The position numbers and the translations under genes are program-made. The notes under the pieces were generated by a model. The model did no database searches. It worked only from the letters and a program-made list of their open reading frames with translations, and had not been told where the DNA came from. A stretch of DNA of 64,000 nucleotides from Motiliproteus sp036960175 (GTDB lineage Bacteria; Pseudomonadota; Gammaproteobacteria; Pseudomonadales; Balneatricaceae): contig JBALWH010000016.1 of NCBI GenBank assembly GCA_036960175.1, positions 29,993 to 93,992 of the forward strand. The letters run 5' to 3'. Below, one piece after another: positions 54,607 to 62,664 of the stretch; position 1 is the first letter of the stretch, and each line of letters opens with the position of its first letter.

Positions 54607-55083
54607 TCAGTTACTAACCACTAAGTTGTAATCAGGCGTCGGATTTAGTGGGCAGGAGTAAATATATTCTCCGGCTTCCAACTCGATTTCATAATCAAGG
54701 GTAGTACCGGTTTTCAAACCGCCGCCGGAGACGCTGGGCAACGAGGCATAACCAATAATGCCCTTACCTCTAAGCCAAAAACCAAGATCATAAGGGACGT
54801 TTTTATTGCTGACCCGGAAGGTATATTTCCCGGGTTTAAGCGTGATTGTCTTGGCTTTATCTAAACGTCCGTCGGCGGTTTTCTTATTAATGGTTTTACA
54901 GTCATCGGCTTGACCTGACTGAAAGCCGTGATCAATGCCGTTTTCGCTTTCCAGAAACTGGCAAGGAGTTTGAGTCAGTTCAATCACCTGTGGGGCGGCC
55001 AGAGCGGATGACTGCCAGGCCGCAGATGCAACGACAAGCATGGATAGGCCGAGGGTCTTTAAGTCTTTGGCGAGCATGTTCAT
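54607..55083 (-). CDS. Secreted cupredoxin-like protein without a clear copper site
   Basis: A 158-residue protein. ATG 55083 follows AAGGAGG closely; the frame continues upstream to 55122 but overlaps the previous gene and has no site. A signal peptide ends near SALAAP. The C-terminal domain resembles a plastocyanin-like beta sandwich (TITLKPGKYTFRVSNKNVPY ... EAGEYIYSCPLNPTPDYNLVV). Three cysteines exist, but the usual His and Met ligands around the C-terminal cysteine are absent, so type 1 copper is doubtful. I know no defined function. It sits between the five-haem cytochrome (17-bp gap) and the YeeE transporter. Confidence 0.7.
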   Translation of the reverse strand: MNMLAKDLKTLGLSMLVVASAAWQSSALAAPQVIELTQTPCQFLESENGIDHGFQSGQADDCKTINKKTADGRLDKAKTITLKPGKYTFRVSNKNVPYDLGFWLRGKGIIGYASLPSVSGGGLKTGTTLDYEIELEAGEYIYSCPLNPTPDYNLVVSN

Positions 55084-55099
55084 AGGTATTCCTCCTTGG

Positions 55100-56392
55100 T
55101 TAGAGTGGCAGGCGCTTCTCATAGATTGTGAACACTGAGTCTCGGGCTTGGTTCAATGCCTGTTGCAACATAGGCGCGCCTCGACCCATTTGGTCCGATT
55201 GCAGCATGCTGGTATAAAAACCTTCGTAGAACTTATCGGGCTCTACGTAGACTTTCATTACCAGGTTGCTGGCTGCCGGTTGTCGTGACATTTGGTATTC
55301 CAGCAGCGCGGTCTCACCGGGTGCCAGGCGAGTATCAAAGATTTCACTGCTTAGGTTCAGGGGGACGCGTCGGGCCACCACGAAATAATTCTGGGTCCCA
55401 TCGATCAGCTCGCCGCTAGCGGTTTCCTGGTATGCCATCATCACCACCTGTGGTGTCACGTAGGTGGGGAAGCGGTGTCCAGTGCCAGTGTTGGTCATGG
55501 TCAATTGCGCATTGATTTGGCTGCCGTCATCGACTGCCAGGGTGGATGCAATAGTCACGCCTTTGCGTACGGTTTCCGGGTCATGGATGCCTCGCCATTG
55601 ATGCTTACGATCGGGCATATGGCAACTCTGACAGCTGATGCCTTGATCGGCATATTTGCTCTGTTGCCATTCCACGTAAGTGTTTTCCAGCAGTTTGCCG
55701 TTGAGGGAAAACTCATCCGGCTGAAACTGATGGCAGGCAGCACAGAATTTGCTGTCTTCAAAGGCGGCGCTAATCGACCAGCCGTCATGAGGCAGTGGTT
55801 GGTTTGCTGCAGGTTTGCTGCCGTCTTTACGAGCAGGACCAAAACGTTGATTGTTACGAACGTGGCAGGCGGCGCAAACCAATCCCTGTCTATGCAGGTC
55901 GGTGGTGTCCAAGGGGTTTGCTGCAAGAGATGACGATTCTCTTTCGGTATAGCCGTTGCTAATCTCATCGACTAGCAGATCGGCTTGTTCGGCCAGGGGT
56001 GCGTGGCAACGAATACAGGCTTGATGGTCACCGCGCGAATGTGGTGACATCTCTACCAGTTGGCCCATCAGACCCGGTCCCATCGCTTTACTATGAAGGC
56101 TTTGACTCCAATCCTGAAGCTGCTCGACATGACAGCTACCACAGGCCTGTGGCGATAATGATGCTTCCAGATCAGAAAATTCTGTTGGCGCTGTCCCCTG
56201 ATGGGGCAGAGGGCGTTGCCAGTGCTGATCAAGAAACTGATCGGTGGTTTGATTGTTGGGGTTATTGCTAGAGATGCTTGAGGGGGTATTAGCCGCATTA
56301 ACCACAATGGCCATGCTACTGCTCAGGAGCAGTAGGACCAATGCTTTCAATCGACGGTTCAGCCAGTGCTGACAGGGGATAGTGTTAAGCAT
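55100..56392 (-). CDS. Five-haem cytochrome c (c554/c-prime-like)
   Basis: A 430-residue exported protein with a signal anchor near residues 16-33. Five haem motifs are visible: CGSCH (Cys84), CIRCH (Cys126), CAACH (Cys173), CAACH (Cys217) and CQSCH (Cys254). The haem part resembles cytochrome c554-type multihaem proteins. A C-terminal beta-rich domain starts near INAQLTMTNTGTGHRFPTYVTPQV, a motif seen in several multihaem enzymes and probably contributing a ligand. It could be an electron carrier or a reductase; substrate is unknown. It begins 18 bases after the NPC-repeat cytochrome gene. Confidence 0.85.
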   Translation of the reverse strand: MLNTIPCQHWLNRRLKALVLLLLSSSMAIVVNAANTPSSISSNNPNNQTTDQFLDQHWQRPLPHQGTAPTEFSDLEASLSPQACGSCHVEQLQDWSQSLHSKAMGPGLMGQLVEMSPHSRGDHQACIRCHAPLAEQADLLVDEISNGYTERESSSLAANPLDTTDLHRQGLVCAACHVRNNQRFGPARKDGSKPAANQPLPHDGWSISAAFEDSKFCAACHQFQPDEFSLNGKLLENTYVEWQQSKYADQGISCQSCHMPDRKHQWRGIHDPETVRKGVTIASTLAVDDGSQINAQLTMTNTGTGHRFPTYVTPQVVMMAYQETASGELIDGTQNYFVVARRVPLNLSSEIFDTRLAPGETALLEYQMSRQPAASNLVMKVYVEPDKFYEGFYTSMLQSDQMGRGAPMLQQALNQARDSVFTIYEKRLPL

Positions 56393-56410
56393 TGGTCCGG
56401 TGATTACTCC

Positions 56411-57472
56411 TTAATAGTGTTTGCTAGGCTTTTTAGCTGCACAGGGATTAGCTGCGCAAGGGTTTTTAGCTGCACAGGGGTTAGCTGCGCAAGGGTTTTT
56501 AGCGGCACAGGGATTGGCTGCGCAAGGGTTTTTAGCTGCACAGGGATTAGCGGCGCATGGGTTTTTAGCTGCACAGGGGTTGGCGGCGCAAGGGTTTTTA
56601 GCTGCACAGGGGTTGGCGGCGCATGGGTTTTTGGCGGCACAAGGATTAGCTGCACAGGGGTTCATTGCAGCGACTTGAAAGCCTTTCTGTACCTCTTCGG
56701 TATAGGCAGTCAAAGCGGCCAGTTCTTTTGATTTCCAGTCCAGAGGCTTCTGAGCCATAGGCGCAACCATGCACAGCTGTACCATCTCGTCTGCATGGAC
56801 TTGTTTCAAACCGGCGCGATCAGAGGCCATCTTAACGGGATGAGGGTACTGCTGCTTAAAGGTTTTCTGGAACAAAGCATTGTTGTTGTGACAGGTATTG
56901 CAGGTGATTCCTGTTTTGCTGAGCTTTGGATCATTCCACAGTTTTTTACCGTAGCTGACTAAATCTGCCGGATCTCCCCACCATTCCTTCGCACCCTCTG
57001 GGCGAGTGATCTTGGCGGCATCAATCTTATTGCCGGCAGCGCAAGGATTACCGGCGCAAGGATTAGCAGCACAAGGGTTCTTGGCTGCGCAGGGATTAGC
57101 GGCGCAAGGGTTCTTGGCAGCGCAGGGATTAGCGGCGCAAGGGTTCTTGGCGGCACAGGGGTTAGCAGCGCAAGGGTTCTTGGCGGCACAAGGGTTCTTT
57201 GCAGCACAGGGGTTAGCGGCACAGGGATTACCGGCGCAAGGGTTCTTGGCAGCACAGGGATTAGCAGCACAAGGGTTCTTTGCAGCGCATGGATTAGCTG
57301 CGCAAGGGTTTTTAGCTGCACAAGGGTTGGCGGCACAGGGATTAGCTGCCGCAACCATTAAACCATTCCAGTTCGGGTCGTTTTCAGCACCAGCCTGAGA
57401 CAGTGGGCTGAAAATGAGCAGAGCGGAGATGGTGAATAAGATCGCGCCTAGACGCTTTATGCACTGAGCCAT
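56411..57472 (-). CDS. Secreted NPC-repeat protein with embedded c-type haem domain
   Basis: A 353-residue protein unlike any family I can name. A signal peptide (ending SQAGAENDPNW) leads into about 19 tandem units NPCAA, NPCAAK or NPCAG (57034-57350). A single cytochrome-like domain of about 120 residues follows (IDAAKITRPEGAKEWWGD, with CNTCH at Cys191), then 14 further units in seven exact NPCAANPCAAK pairs (56432-56664) and KPSKHY. That gives about 33 regularly spaced cysteines, each preceded by Asn-Pro. Every third-turn cysteine could bind metal, form disulfides or carry persulfide. A GAGGAA site precedes the ATG. A paralogous small gene lies immediately upstream. Confidence 0.8.
   Translation of the reverse strand: MAQCIKRLGAILFTISALLIFSPLSQAGAENDPNWNGLMVAAANPCAANPCAAKNPCAANPCAAKNPCAANPCAAKNPCAGNPCAANPCAAKNPCAAKNPCAANPCAAKNPCAANPCAAKNPCAANPCAAKNPCAANPCAGNPCAAGNKIDAAKITRPEGAKEWWGDPADLVSYGKKLWNDPKLSKTGITCNTCHNNNALFQKTFKQQYPHPVKMASDRAGLKQVHADEMVQLCMVAPMAQKPLDWKSKELAALTAYTEEVQKGFQVAAMNPCAANPCAAKNPCAANPCAAKNPCAANPCAAKNPCAANPCAAKNPCAANPCAAKNPCAANPCAAKNPCAANPCAAKKPSKHY
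56432..56664 (-). repeat. 33-bp tandem repeat, C-terminal NPC block
   Basis: Seven copies of a 33-bp unit encoding NPCAANPCAAK, varying mostly at third codon positions and between GCA/GCG/GCT-type codons. Regularity favours copy-number change by slippage. Confidence 0.9.
57034..57350 (-). repeat. Tandem NPC-encoding repeat, N-terminal block
   Basis: About 19 units of 15 or 18 bp encoding NPCAA, NPCAAK or NPCAG, mainly as 33-bp pairs but with irregular units (an extra lone NPCAAK and NPCAG insertions). It is more degenerate than the C-terminal block. Confidence 0.9.
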
Positions 57473-57540
57473 GGATAATTCCTCTTATTCGACATAAGCA
57501 GTTCTATATAAGTGAGTGGTGATTTATATAGTAGGCTAAC

Positions 57541-57843
57541 CTATGATCCACAAGGATTTTTAGCTGCGCAGGGGTTTTTAGCCGCGCAAGGGTTTTTAGC
57601 TGCACAGGGATTAGCTGCGCAAGGATTTTTAGCTGCACAAGGGTTGGCTGCGCAAGGGTTTTTAGCTGCACAAGGATTGGCTGCGCAAGGGTTTTTAGCC
57701 GCACAGGGATTAGCAGCCGCGATCGTAACAGCACCACTCCAGTTGGGGTCGTTCTCGGCACCGGCATAGGACAGGTTGCTAAAGGTAAGCAGTGCGCTGA
57801 CGGTAAACAGGATGGTTAAAAAGCGTTTGATCATAGTTGGCAT
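57541..57843 (-). CDS. Small secreted NPC-repeat protein
   Basis: A 100-residue protein. Its signal peptide and mature start (LSYAGAENDPNWSG) are clearly paralogous to those of the larger NPC-repeat cytochrome downstream. The remainder is ten NPC units ending NPCGS with no haem domain. Ten cysteines in about 55 residues make it strongly thiol-rich. It has its own AAGGAAA ribosome site and precedes the larger gene by 68 bases. It may be a metal- or sulfur-carrying scaffold; the function is unknown. Confidence 0.78.
   Translation of the reverse strand: MPTMIKRFLTILFTVSALLTFSNLSYAGAENDPNWSGAVTIAAANPCAAKNPCAANPCAAKNPCAANPCAAKNPCAANPCAAKNPCAAKNPCAAKNPCGS
57545..57715 (-). repeat. Tandem NPC-encoding repeat in the small gene
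   Basis: Ten units of 15 or 18 bp, organised as three 33-bp pairs flanked by single NPCAAK units. Sequence is close to that of the blocks in the downstream gene, so recombination between the genes is possible. Confidence 0.9.
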
Positions 57844-58095
57844 GACATATTTCCTTTTGCATTTGTGGTGAGTTTGGTTTTTTTATTGATTTGCTTCCAT
57901 GCTAGCCGGTTTCAAACACGCTGTGGATATTTACCGTTATTGCTCATACTCACAATCGGTGATAGCTCCCGACGTAAATTTCTCTGCTCCTTTTGGTTGT
58001 TTACCAATCGGATACCTACCAGAGACAGCACTAATGAAAACGTTACAAAATTCATTTTTCAGTATTCATATTAGTCTGTTTATTGTTATTAGCTC

Positions 58096-58728
58096 CTAGG
58101 CTTGGTTGTTTTTTAAGCGCTTTGTGTGGGTTTCGGATTTCCCGGTTGGCAGGTATTGACGGATTAGCGCTTTAGCCTCAGAGGAGTTCCAAGCGGCGAC
58201 GCCAACCAGGTGACCAATCTGTTTTCCATTAGTGTCAAACAGTAAGGTCATGGGTAACAGTTTTTGATTGTAGGCATGGCCAAATTTGAAATTTGGATCT
58301 AGATGGCCGGTAAGGTTTTTAATACCTTGTTGGCGTAAAAAGGCTAGGGCCTGCTTGCCGTCAGTGAGGTCCTGATTCAATGTCAGTACGGTTAGCCCTT
58401 GTTGTCCCAGTTCTTGCTGTAACGCATCCAGCTCCGGCATTTCGTAAATACAGGCGGCGCACCAGCTGGCCCAGAGATTAACCAACACAACTTGGCCTTG
58501 ATAGTCTGATATCCGTTGCGGGTTGCCATTCATATCCACAAAGCTTGCCAGCGGCGCGCTGGAGGTTGGATCGGTGTAGGCAAAGGATGTGGAATGGCCC
58601 TTAAAGGTTTCTGCTTGTAATGGACTGGTGAGCAGAAGCATCAAGGATAGAATTGCCCAGATATGTGACCATAGCCCCGGTAATGGATGACGGCTGATGT
58701 TGGTGGTGCGCATATAGTTTGTGTTCAT
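58096..58728 (-). CDS. TlpA/ResA-like thiol-disulfide oxidoreductase
   Basis: A 210-residue exported thioredoxin-fold protein. A membrane or signal segment lies near WAILSLMLLLTSPLQA. The redox motif is WCAAC in NLWASWCAACIYEMPELDALQQEL, and the cis-proline loop is LLPMTLLFD. Family members reduce cysteines of apocytochrome c or copper proteins in the periplasm. ATG 58728 is used as the first reasonable start; 58713 is an alternative, and the frame upstream of 58728 runs into the LysR gene. The protein is upstream of two cysteine-rich proteins and two cytochromes, which makes keeping their thiols reduced a plausible role. The 252 bp between it and the small NPC gene show no other gene. Confidence 0.85.
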   Translation of the reverse strand: MNTNYMRTTNISRHPLPGLWSHIWAILSLMLLLTSPLQAETFKGHSTSFAYTDPTSSAPLASFVDMNGNPQRISDYQGQVVLVNLWASWCAACIYEMPELDALQQELGQQGLTVLTLNQDLTDGKQALAFLRQQGIKNLTGHLDPNFKFGHAYNQKLLPMTLLFDTNGKQIGHLVGVAAWNSSEAKALIRQYLPTGKSETHTKRLKNNQA

Positions 58729-58819
58729 GTATTTACGGGACCTTTGCCACTGTCTTGATCGTACTGTCTGTTCAGATGTGTGGATCGCGATTTTGTTACA
58801 AGTAATCGTTCTAATATCA

Positions 58820-59719
58820 TCAATTTTCTGCAAATAGTTGGAATTCAGCGAGGATTAATTCGGTGATCATTGCTCCGGCTTTACCCAAAGGTCTCTGCGT
58901 ATCGAAGACTAGCTTGGGGGTGAAGCTGATCCTGGAGGCCGAGAGGGTATCCAGCTCTTTTAACTCGCCGTTTTTGAGTTCATGGTTAATCATGAAATAC
59001 GGCATCCAACCAAATCCCAATCCCATTAATAATCCGGTCTTTTTAGTCATAAATCCGTTCATATAAAAAACCCGATCGCCGCCGAACTGTAGAGGATCTG
59101 GGCGGTTGTATGACGCGTCACTAGTATCCTGAATGGTCAGTTCTACATGGTCGTGAAGTTGTTCCAAACTAATGTTTTGTTGTCTCGCTAAGGGGTGGGT
59201 TTTATTGGCAACCAACACGACGCTTATAGTCGGTAAGGGGGTTGCCTTAAGATTAAAACGCGGTACATGGTCTTTAACCAGCATCAGATCTGCCGCATCC
59301 TGCTCGAAGCGCATCTGCACGCCTCCCAGTGCTTCGACCTTGACCTTGGTGCGGGTCGGAATCTGTTGGTCAACCAGGGTTTTTAATGCTTTAAACACTG
59401 GCTCAATGGGTAGTGCTGCGTCTATTACTAGCTCTAAGGTTGGCTCCCAGCCTTCCTGGTATCGGTTGGCCAGGGTTTCTATGTGTGCCGCCAGCTCTAG
59501 CATCCTTCGTCCTTCGGTCCAGAGTACTTGCCCCTTGGCGGTGAGAGTGGCTCGATAATGGCTGCGATCAAACAGGTCAAAACCCAGTTGTTGTTCCAGC
59601 TTCTTGATTTGATAACTGATAGCTGACTGGGCCTTGCACAGCCGTTCGGCGGCTTTGCTGAAGCTGCCCTCGGAAACAATGGCATCCAATACGCGTAGTG
59701 ACTCTATATCTAGTTTCAT
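58820..59719 (-). CDS. LysR-family transcriptional regulator
   Basis: A 299-residue regulator with N-terminal winged helix (ESLRVLDAIVSEGSFSKAAERL, AQSAISYQIKKLEQQLG) and a LysR effector domain. ATG 59719 gives the standard start; the frame extends to 59761 in unrelated residues. It is divergent from hppD with a 123-bp shared region, pointing to control of tyrosine degradation. It is also co-oriented with the tlpA-NPC cluster, starting 91 bp downstream, so readthrough into that cluster is possible. Confidence 0.85.
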   Translation of the reverse strand: MKLDIESLRVLDAIVSEGSFSKAAERLCKAQSAISYQIKKLEQQLGFDLFDRSHYRATLTAKGQVLWTEGRRMLELAAHIETLANRYQEGWEPTLELVIDAALPIEPVFKALKTLVDQQIPTRTKVKVEALGGVQMRFEQDAADLMLVKDHVPRFNLKATPLPTISVVLVANKTHPLARQQNISLEQLHDHVELTIQDTSDASYNRPDPLQFGGDRVFYMNGFMTKKTGLLMGLGFGWMPYFMINHELKNGELKELDTLSASRISFTPKLVFDTQRPLGKAGAMITELILAEFQLFAEN

Positions 59720-59842
59720 TAGATGCCTCAAGATCAAATCTATATCTAAAAAATAGATCAAGACTATAGAAATATTATTCTTTTTTTTGTTGGTGGAGGC
59801 GCCAGAATAGAACGACAGGGCAGTTTATGTCAGGAGGTAGTT

Positions 59843-60883
59843 ATGTCTGATAGCAAAAATCCATTGGCGTTGAGAGGGATTGAATTCACTGAATTTGCCT
59901 CCGCAGATCACTGCTATATGCATGATATTTTTATTGATTTCGGTTTTTCGAAGCTGAAGCGGTTTAAAGGCAAGGACATCATCTACTACAACCAGAACGA
60001 CATTCATTTTCTGCTGAATCGGGAGCGCAAAGGATATTCCAGTGAATTTGTTCGTAGCCATGGTCCCGCTATTTGTTCTATGGGTTGGCGCGTCGATGAC
60101 GCTAGCTTTGCCTATCATGTGGCCATCCGGCGTGGTGCCAAACCAGCGGATGATATTCGTCGGGATTTGCCCTATCCGGCGATCTATGGAATTGGCGACA
60201 GTCTGATCTATTTTATTGACCATTTTGGTGCGCGAGGGTCAATTTATGATGAGGATTTTGTCACCCTGGATAATCCGCAAATTGTTGCCGACAAGGGTTT
60301 TATGGCGGTGGACCACCTGACTAACAATGTCTACAAGGGCACCATGGATACCTGGGCGACATTCTACAAGCAGGTGTTTGGTTTTACCGAGGTGCGCTAC
60401 TTCGATATCAAAGGTAAGAAAACCGGCCTGATCTCCTACGCCTTAAAGTCGCCAGATGGTAGTTTCTGTATTCCAATTAATGAAGGCAAGGACGACAACA
60501 ACAATCAGATTGATGAGTATTTGCAGGAGTATCATGGCCCTGGGGTGCAGCACCTGGCTTTTCTAACGGATGACTTGTTGGCGTCCTTGGATGCCATGAA
60601 AAATAGTCATATCGCAACACTGGATATTGAAGACAGTTACTATGATACGGTGTTTGACCGTGTCCCTGGAGTGACCGAAGATCCGGCTCGAATACAGCAT
60701 CATCAGGTGTTAGTCGATGGCGATCGAGATGGTTATCTGTTGCAAATCTTTACCCGTAATCTATTTGGTCCGATCTTTATCGAGATGATTCAACGTAAAC
60801 ATCATAAAGGCTTTGGTGAGGGTAACTTTCAGGCGTTATTTGATTCTATCGAGCGGGATCAGGAGCGTCGTGGAGTGCTCTAA
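59843..60883 (+). CDS. hppD: 4-hydroxyphenylpyruvate dioxygenase
   Basis: A 346-residue non-haem Fe(II) dioxygenase of the vicinal oxygen chelate fold. The iron ligands are His158 (VDHLTNNV), His237 (GVQHLAFLTDD) and Glu314 (FIEMIQRK). It converts 4-hydroxyphenylpyruvate to homogentisate in tyrosine breakdown. AGGAGG lies close upstream of ATG 59843. No homogentisate dioxygenase gene is adjacent, so homogentisate may feed pyomelanin or a pathway elsewhere. Confidence 0.95.
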   Translation: MSDSKNPLALRGIEFTEFASADHCYMHDIFIDFGFSKLKRFKGKDIIYYNQNDIHFLLNRERKGYSSEFVRSHGPAICSMGWRVDDASFAYHVAIRRGAKPADDIRRDLPYPAIYGIGDSLIYFIDHFGARGSIYDEDFVTLDNPQIVADKGFMAVDHLTNNVYKGTMDTWATFYKQVFGFTEVRYFDIKGKKTGLISYALKSPDGSFCIPINEGKDDNNNQIDEYLQEYHGPGVQHLAFLTDDLLASLDAMKNSHIATLDIEDSYYDTVFDRVPGVTEDPARIQHHQVLVDGDRDGYLLQIFTRNLFGPIFIEMIQRKHHKGFGEGNFQALFDSIERDQERRGVL

Positions 60884-60895
60884 TAAGCTCAGTGG

Positions 60896-62116
60896 TTATT
60901 CTTGAAATTCACATTTGGCGCAGTAGACGGACAGGGGCTGGGGTAGGCCTGCAACCGGGTACGCGCCTTTCCAGCAAAACTCATCATCAAGTAAGCTGGC
61001 TAGTTGCTCGGATACGAGTAGTGAACAATTGGCTATCTTGGTTAGATTCTCGATTCTGGCGGCACGATTTACGGCAGATCCCATGACGGTGAAATCGAGT
61101 CGATTGCTAGCCCCTACATTGCCATAGATAACCGAACCTACATCCAGTCCTAAACCGTAGCGTATGGTGGGAAGGTTTTGTTGCTGTAGTTTTTCGTTGA
61201 CTAGAGTTATTTGCTGGTGAGCATGTTCTGCGGCCTTTAGTGCAGCCTTGGCTGCCTCTGCCAAGGAAGGATATTGGTCACCTGTAAAGACCACCAGCAT
61301 GGCATCACCGATAAACCGAAGCACTTCTCCTCCCTGTTGAGTGACGCTATCGCTGATAGCTTCAAAATAACAATTTAGGATATGCAGTAGCTGTTGGTGG
61401 TTGAGGGATTCCGCAATGGCTGTGGAGTCTCGCATATCGCTGTACCAGATCACGGCTTCGATAAGTTCACCATCACCACGCTGGATTTTACCGTTCAATA
61501 CTTTTTGGCCGGTGCGTACGCCTAGGTAGGTTTCTAACAATGATTGAGTAGTCAGGTGTAAAGCCAGTACTTCCAATAGCGGCGCCAGATAGTGGCTGAC
61601 CTGTATGTATTTTTCGATGTCAGCAGCAGAAAAGCCTTGGAGGCGGTCTGTCGTTAGAATCCAGGGGCTTACTTTTTCTTCAAAGGTAAATCTGATCGGT
61701 ATCACCAAGTAATCAGTCGCACCGTTGTCGACCAGTGTTTGCAATACCGGATGTAGCGAGTCGTAGTCGCACTCAGCGAGCTGGCGATGGTAAGGTTCTT
61801 CGGTGGCCTGGATGGCTTGTATGGGGCTGCCTATATAGTCTGAAGAGTGGGTGATGCTGTGAGGTGCGCTGTAGGTTTCTATCTTTTCTTTATCGATCCA
61901 CCAGGTGTAGGAACGTCTGAATACTTGAGGGTTTAGCGTAGGCAAGCTGATGCGCATGCGTATCAGGGGGATTTTCTGCATCTGGAGCTGTTCGCTCAGG
62001 CGGGTCATTAGCAGCTCGATACATTTTAGCTTTCTGCCTTCATGGCTGAGCCATTCGATCACATGCTGAGGGTTCCAGTCATCGTTTCTAGTCAGATAAG
62101 CGTCGGGATTACCCAT
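60896..62116 (-). CDS. Class III adenylate/guanylate cyclase
   Basis: A 406-residue soluble protein. The N-terminal half (to about 200) is a regulatory domain of unknown ligand found in proteobacterial cyclases (MRISLPTLNPQVFRRSYTWW). The C-terminal cyclase homology domain keeps the metal aspartates in YSDMRDSTAIAE and IGDAMLVVF, and the NRAARIE segment that stabilises the transition state. It should make cAMP. I choose ATG 62116, preceded by AGGA; a TTG at 62164 in frame is an alternative. It is convergent with hppD and downstream of a truncated haemoglobin gene. Confidence 0.85.
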   Translation of the reverse strand: MGNPDAYLTRNDDWNPQHVIEWLSHEGRKLKCIELLMTRLSEQLQMQKIPLIRMRISLPTLNPQVFRRSYTWWIDKEKIETYSAPHSITHSSDYIGSPIQAIQATEEPYHRQLAECDYDSLHPVLQTLVDNGATDYLVIPIRFTFEEKVSPWILTTDRLQGFSAADIEKYIQVSHYLAPLLEVLALHLTTQSLLETYLGVRTGQKVLNGKIQRGDGELIEAVIWYSDMRDSTAIAESLNHQQLLHILNCYFEAISDSVTQQGGEVLRFIGDAMLVVFTGDQYPSLAEAAKAALKAAEHAHQQITLVNEKLQQQNLPTIRYGLGLDVGSVIYGNVGASNRLDFTVMGSAVNRAARIENLTKIANCSLLVSEQLASLLDDEFCWKGAYPVAGLPQPLSVYCAKCEFQE

Positions 62117-62214
62117 GCCTGGTGTTCCTGTGAAACCGTCATTCAATGCTAAGCGCTTTGACAATAATAGCTGATAGGATTATTTCAGGGGCTGTTTTAC
62201 GGAAGCCTGGATGA

Positions 62215-62247
62215 AATTTCAGGCAGGGATTATGCCCGCCTGAAATT
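62215..62247. repeat. Large inverted repeat between globin and cyclase genes
   Basis: Arms AATTTCAGGC(A)GGG and CCCGCCTGAAATT with one bulged A and a six-base loop form a strong hairpin. There is no T run. It may be a REP-like element, an attenuator or a 3' stabiliser. Confidence 0.7.
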
Positions 62248-62253
62248 GTGATG

Positions 62254-62283
62254 TGGCTGGGTGGGCTGTGGCTGGGTGGGCTG
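62254..62283 (+). repeat. 15-bp tandem duplication
   Basis: Two exact adjacent copies of TGGCTGGGTGGGCTG in the gap before the cyclase gene. Probably a slippage product. Confidence 0.85.
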
Positions 62284-62292
62284 TGGCGAAGT

Positions 62293-62664
62293 TTAGACTC
62301 CGACAATATCGCCCTTAGTGCTGTCAATAAACCCTAATACGTCTGCTCTTTCTCGCTCGGGTAGGGCGAAGGTGTCCAGGGTTTGATTAAGGTGGTTTAG
62401 AAATACCTGCCAATCGCTTTCGCTGATATTCATTCCGACGTGGGATTGTTTCATCTCACGGCCGGTATATAGCATTGGTCCGCCTGCAGAAGCACAGATA
62501 TAGTCGATAAGCAGCTGTTTTTCTCGCTCGATACCATCCTTGCCTCGATGTTGCCAAAAGCGGCCGAGCTGAGAGTCGTTTTCCAAGCGTGGCAGGAGGT
62601 TGTTGGCGACTGCGGCGATAGCGTCATAGCCACCGAGTCTTTGATAAAGTGAATCTTCACTCAT
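62293..62664 (-). CDS. Truncated haemoglobin, group I
   Basis: A 123-residue 2-on-2 globin. It begins SLYQRLGGYDAIAAVANNLLPRL, as group I trHb do, and has the proximal haem histidine His75 in KQSHVGMNIS. Such proteins bind oxygen or nitric oxide and often protect from nitrosative stress. The gene lies 176 bp upstream of the adenylate cyclase gene in the same orientation. Confidence 0.88.
   Translation of the reverse strand: MSEDSLYQRLGGYDAIAAVANNLLPRLENDSQLGRFWQHRGKDGIEREKQLLIDYICASAGGPMLYTGREMKQSHVGMNISESDWQVFLNHLNQTLDTFALPERERADVLGFIDSTKGDIVGV

Noticed and set aside
56432..57715. Possible CRISPR array
   Set aside because: Units are contiguous 15/18-bp coding repeats without unique spacers.
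56421..57769. Long frames on the plus strand and in other minus registers over the NPC repeats
   Set aside because: Periodic DNA keeps all frames open. Only the minus frames with signal peptides, a haem motif and ribosome sites make sense.
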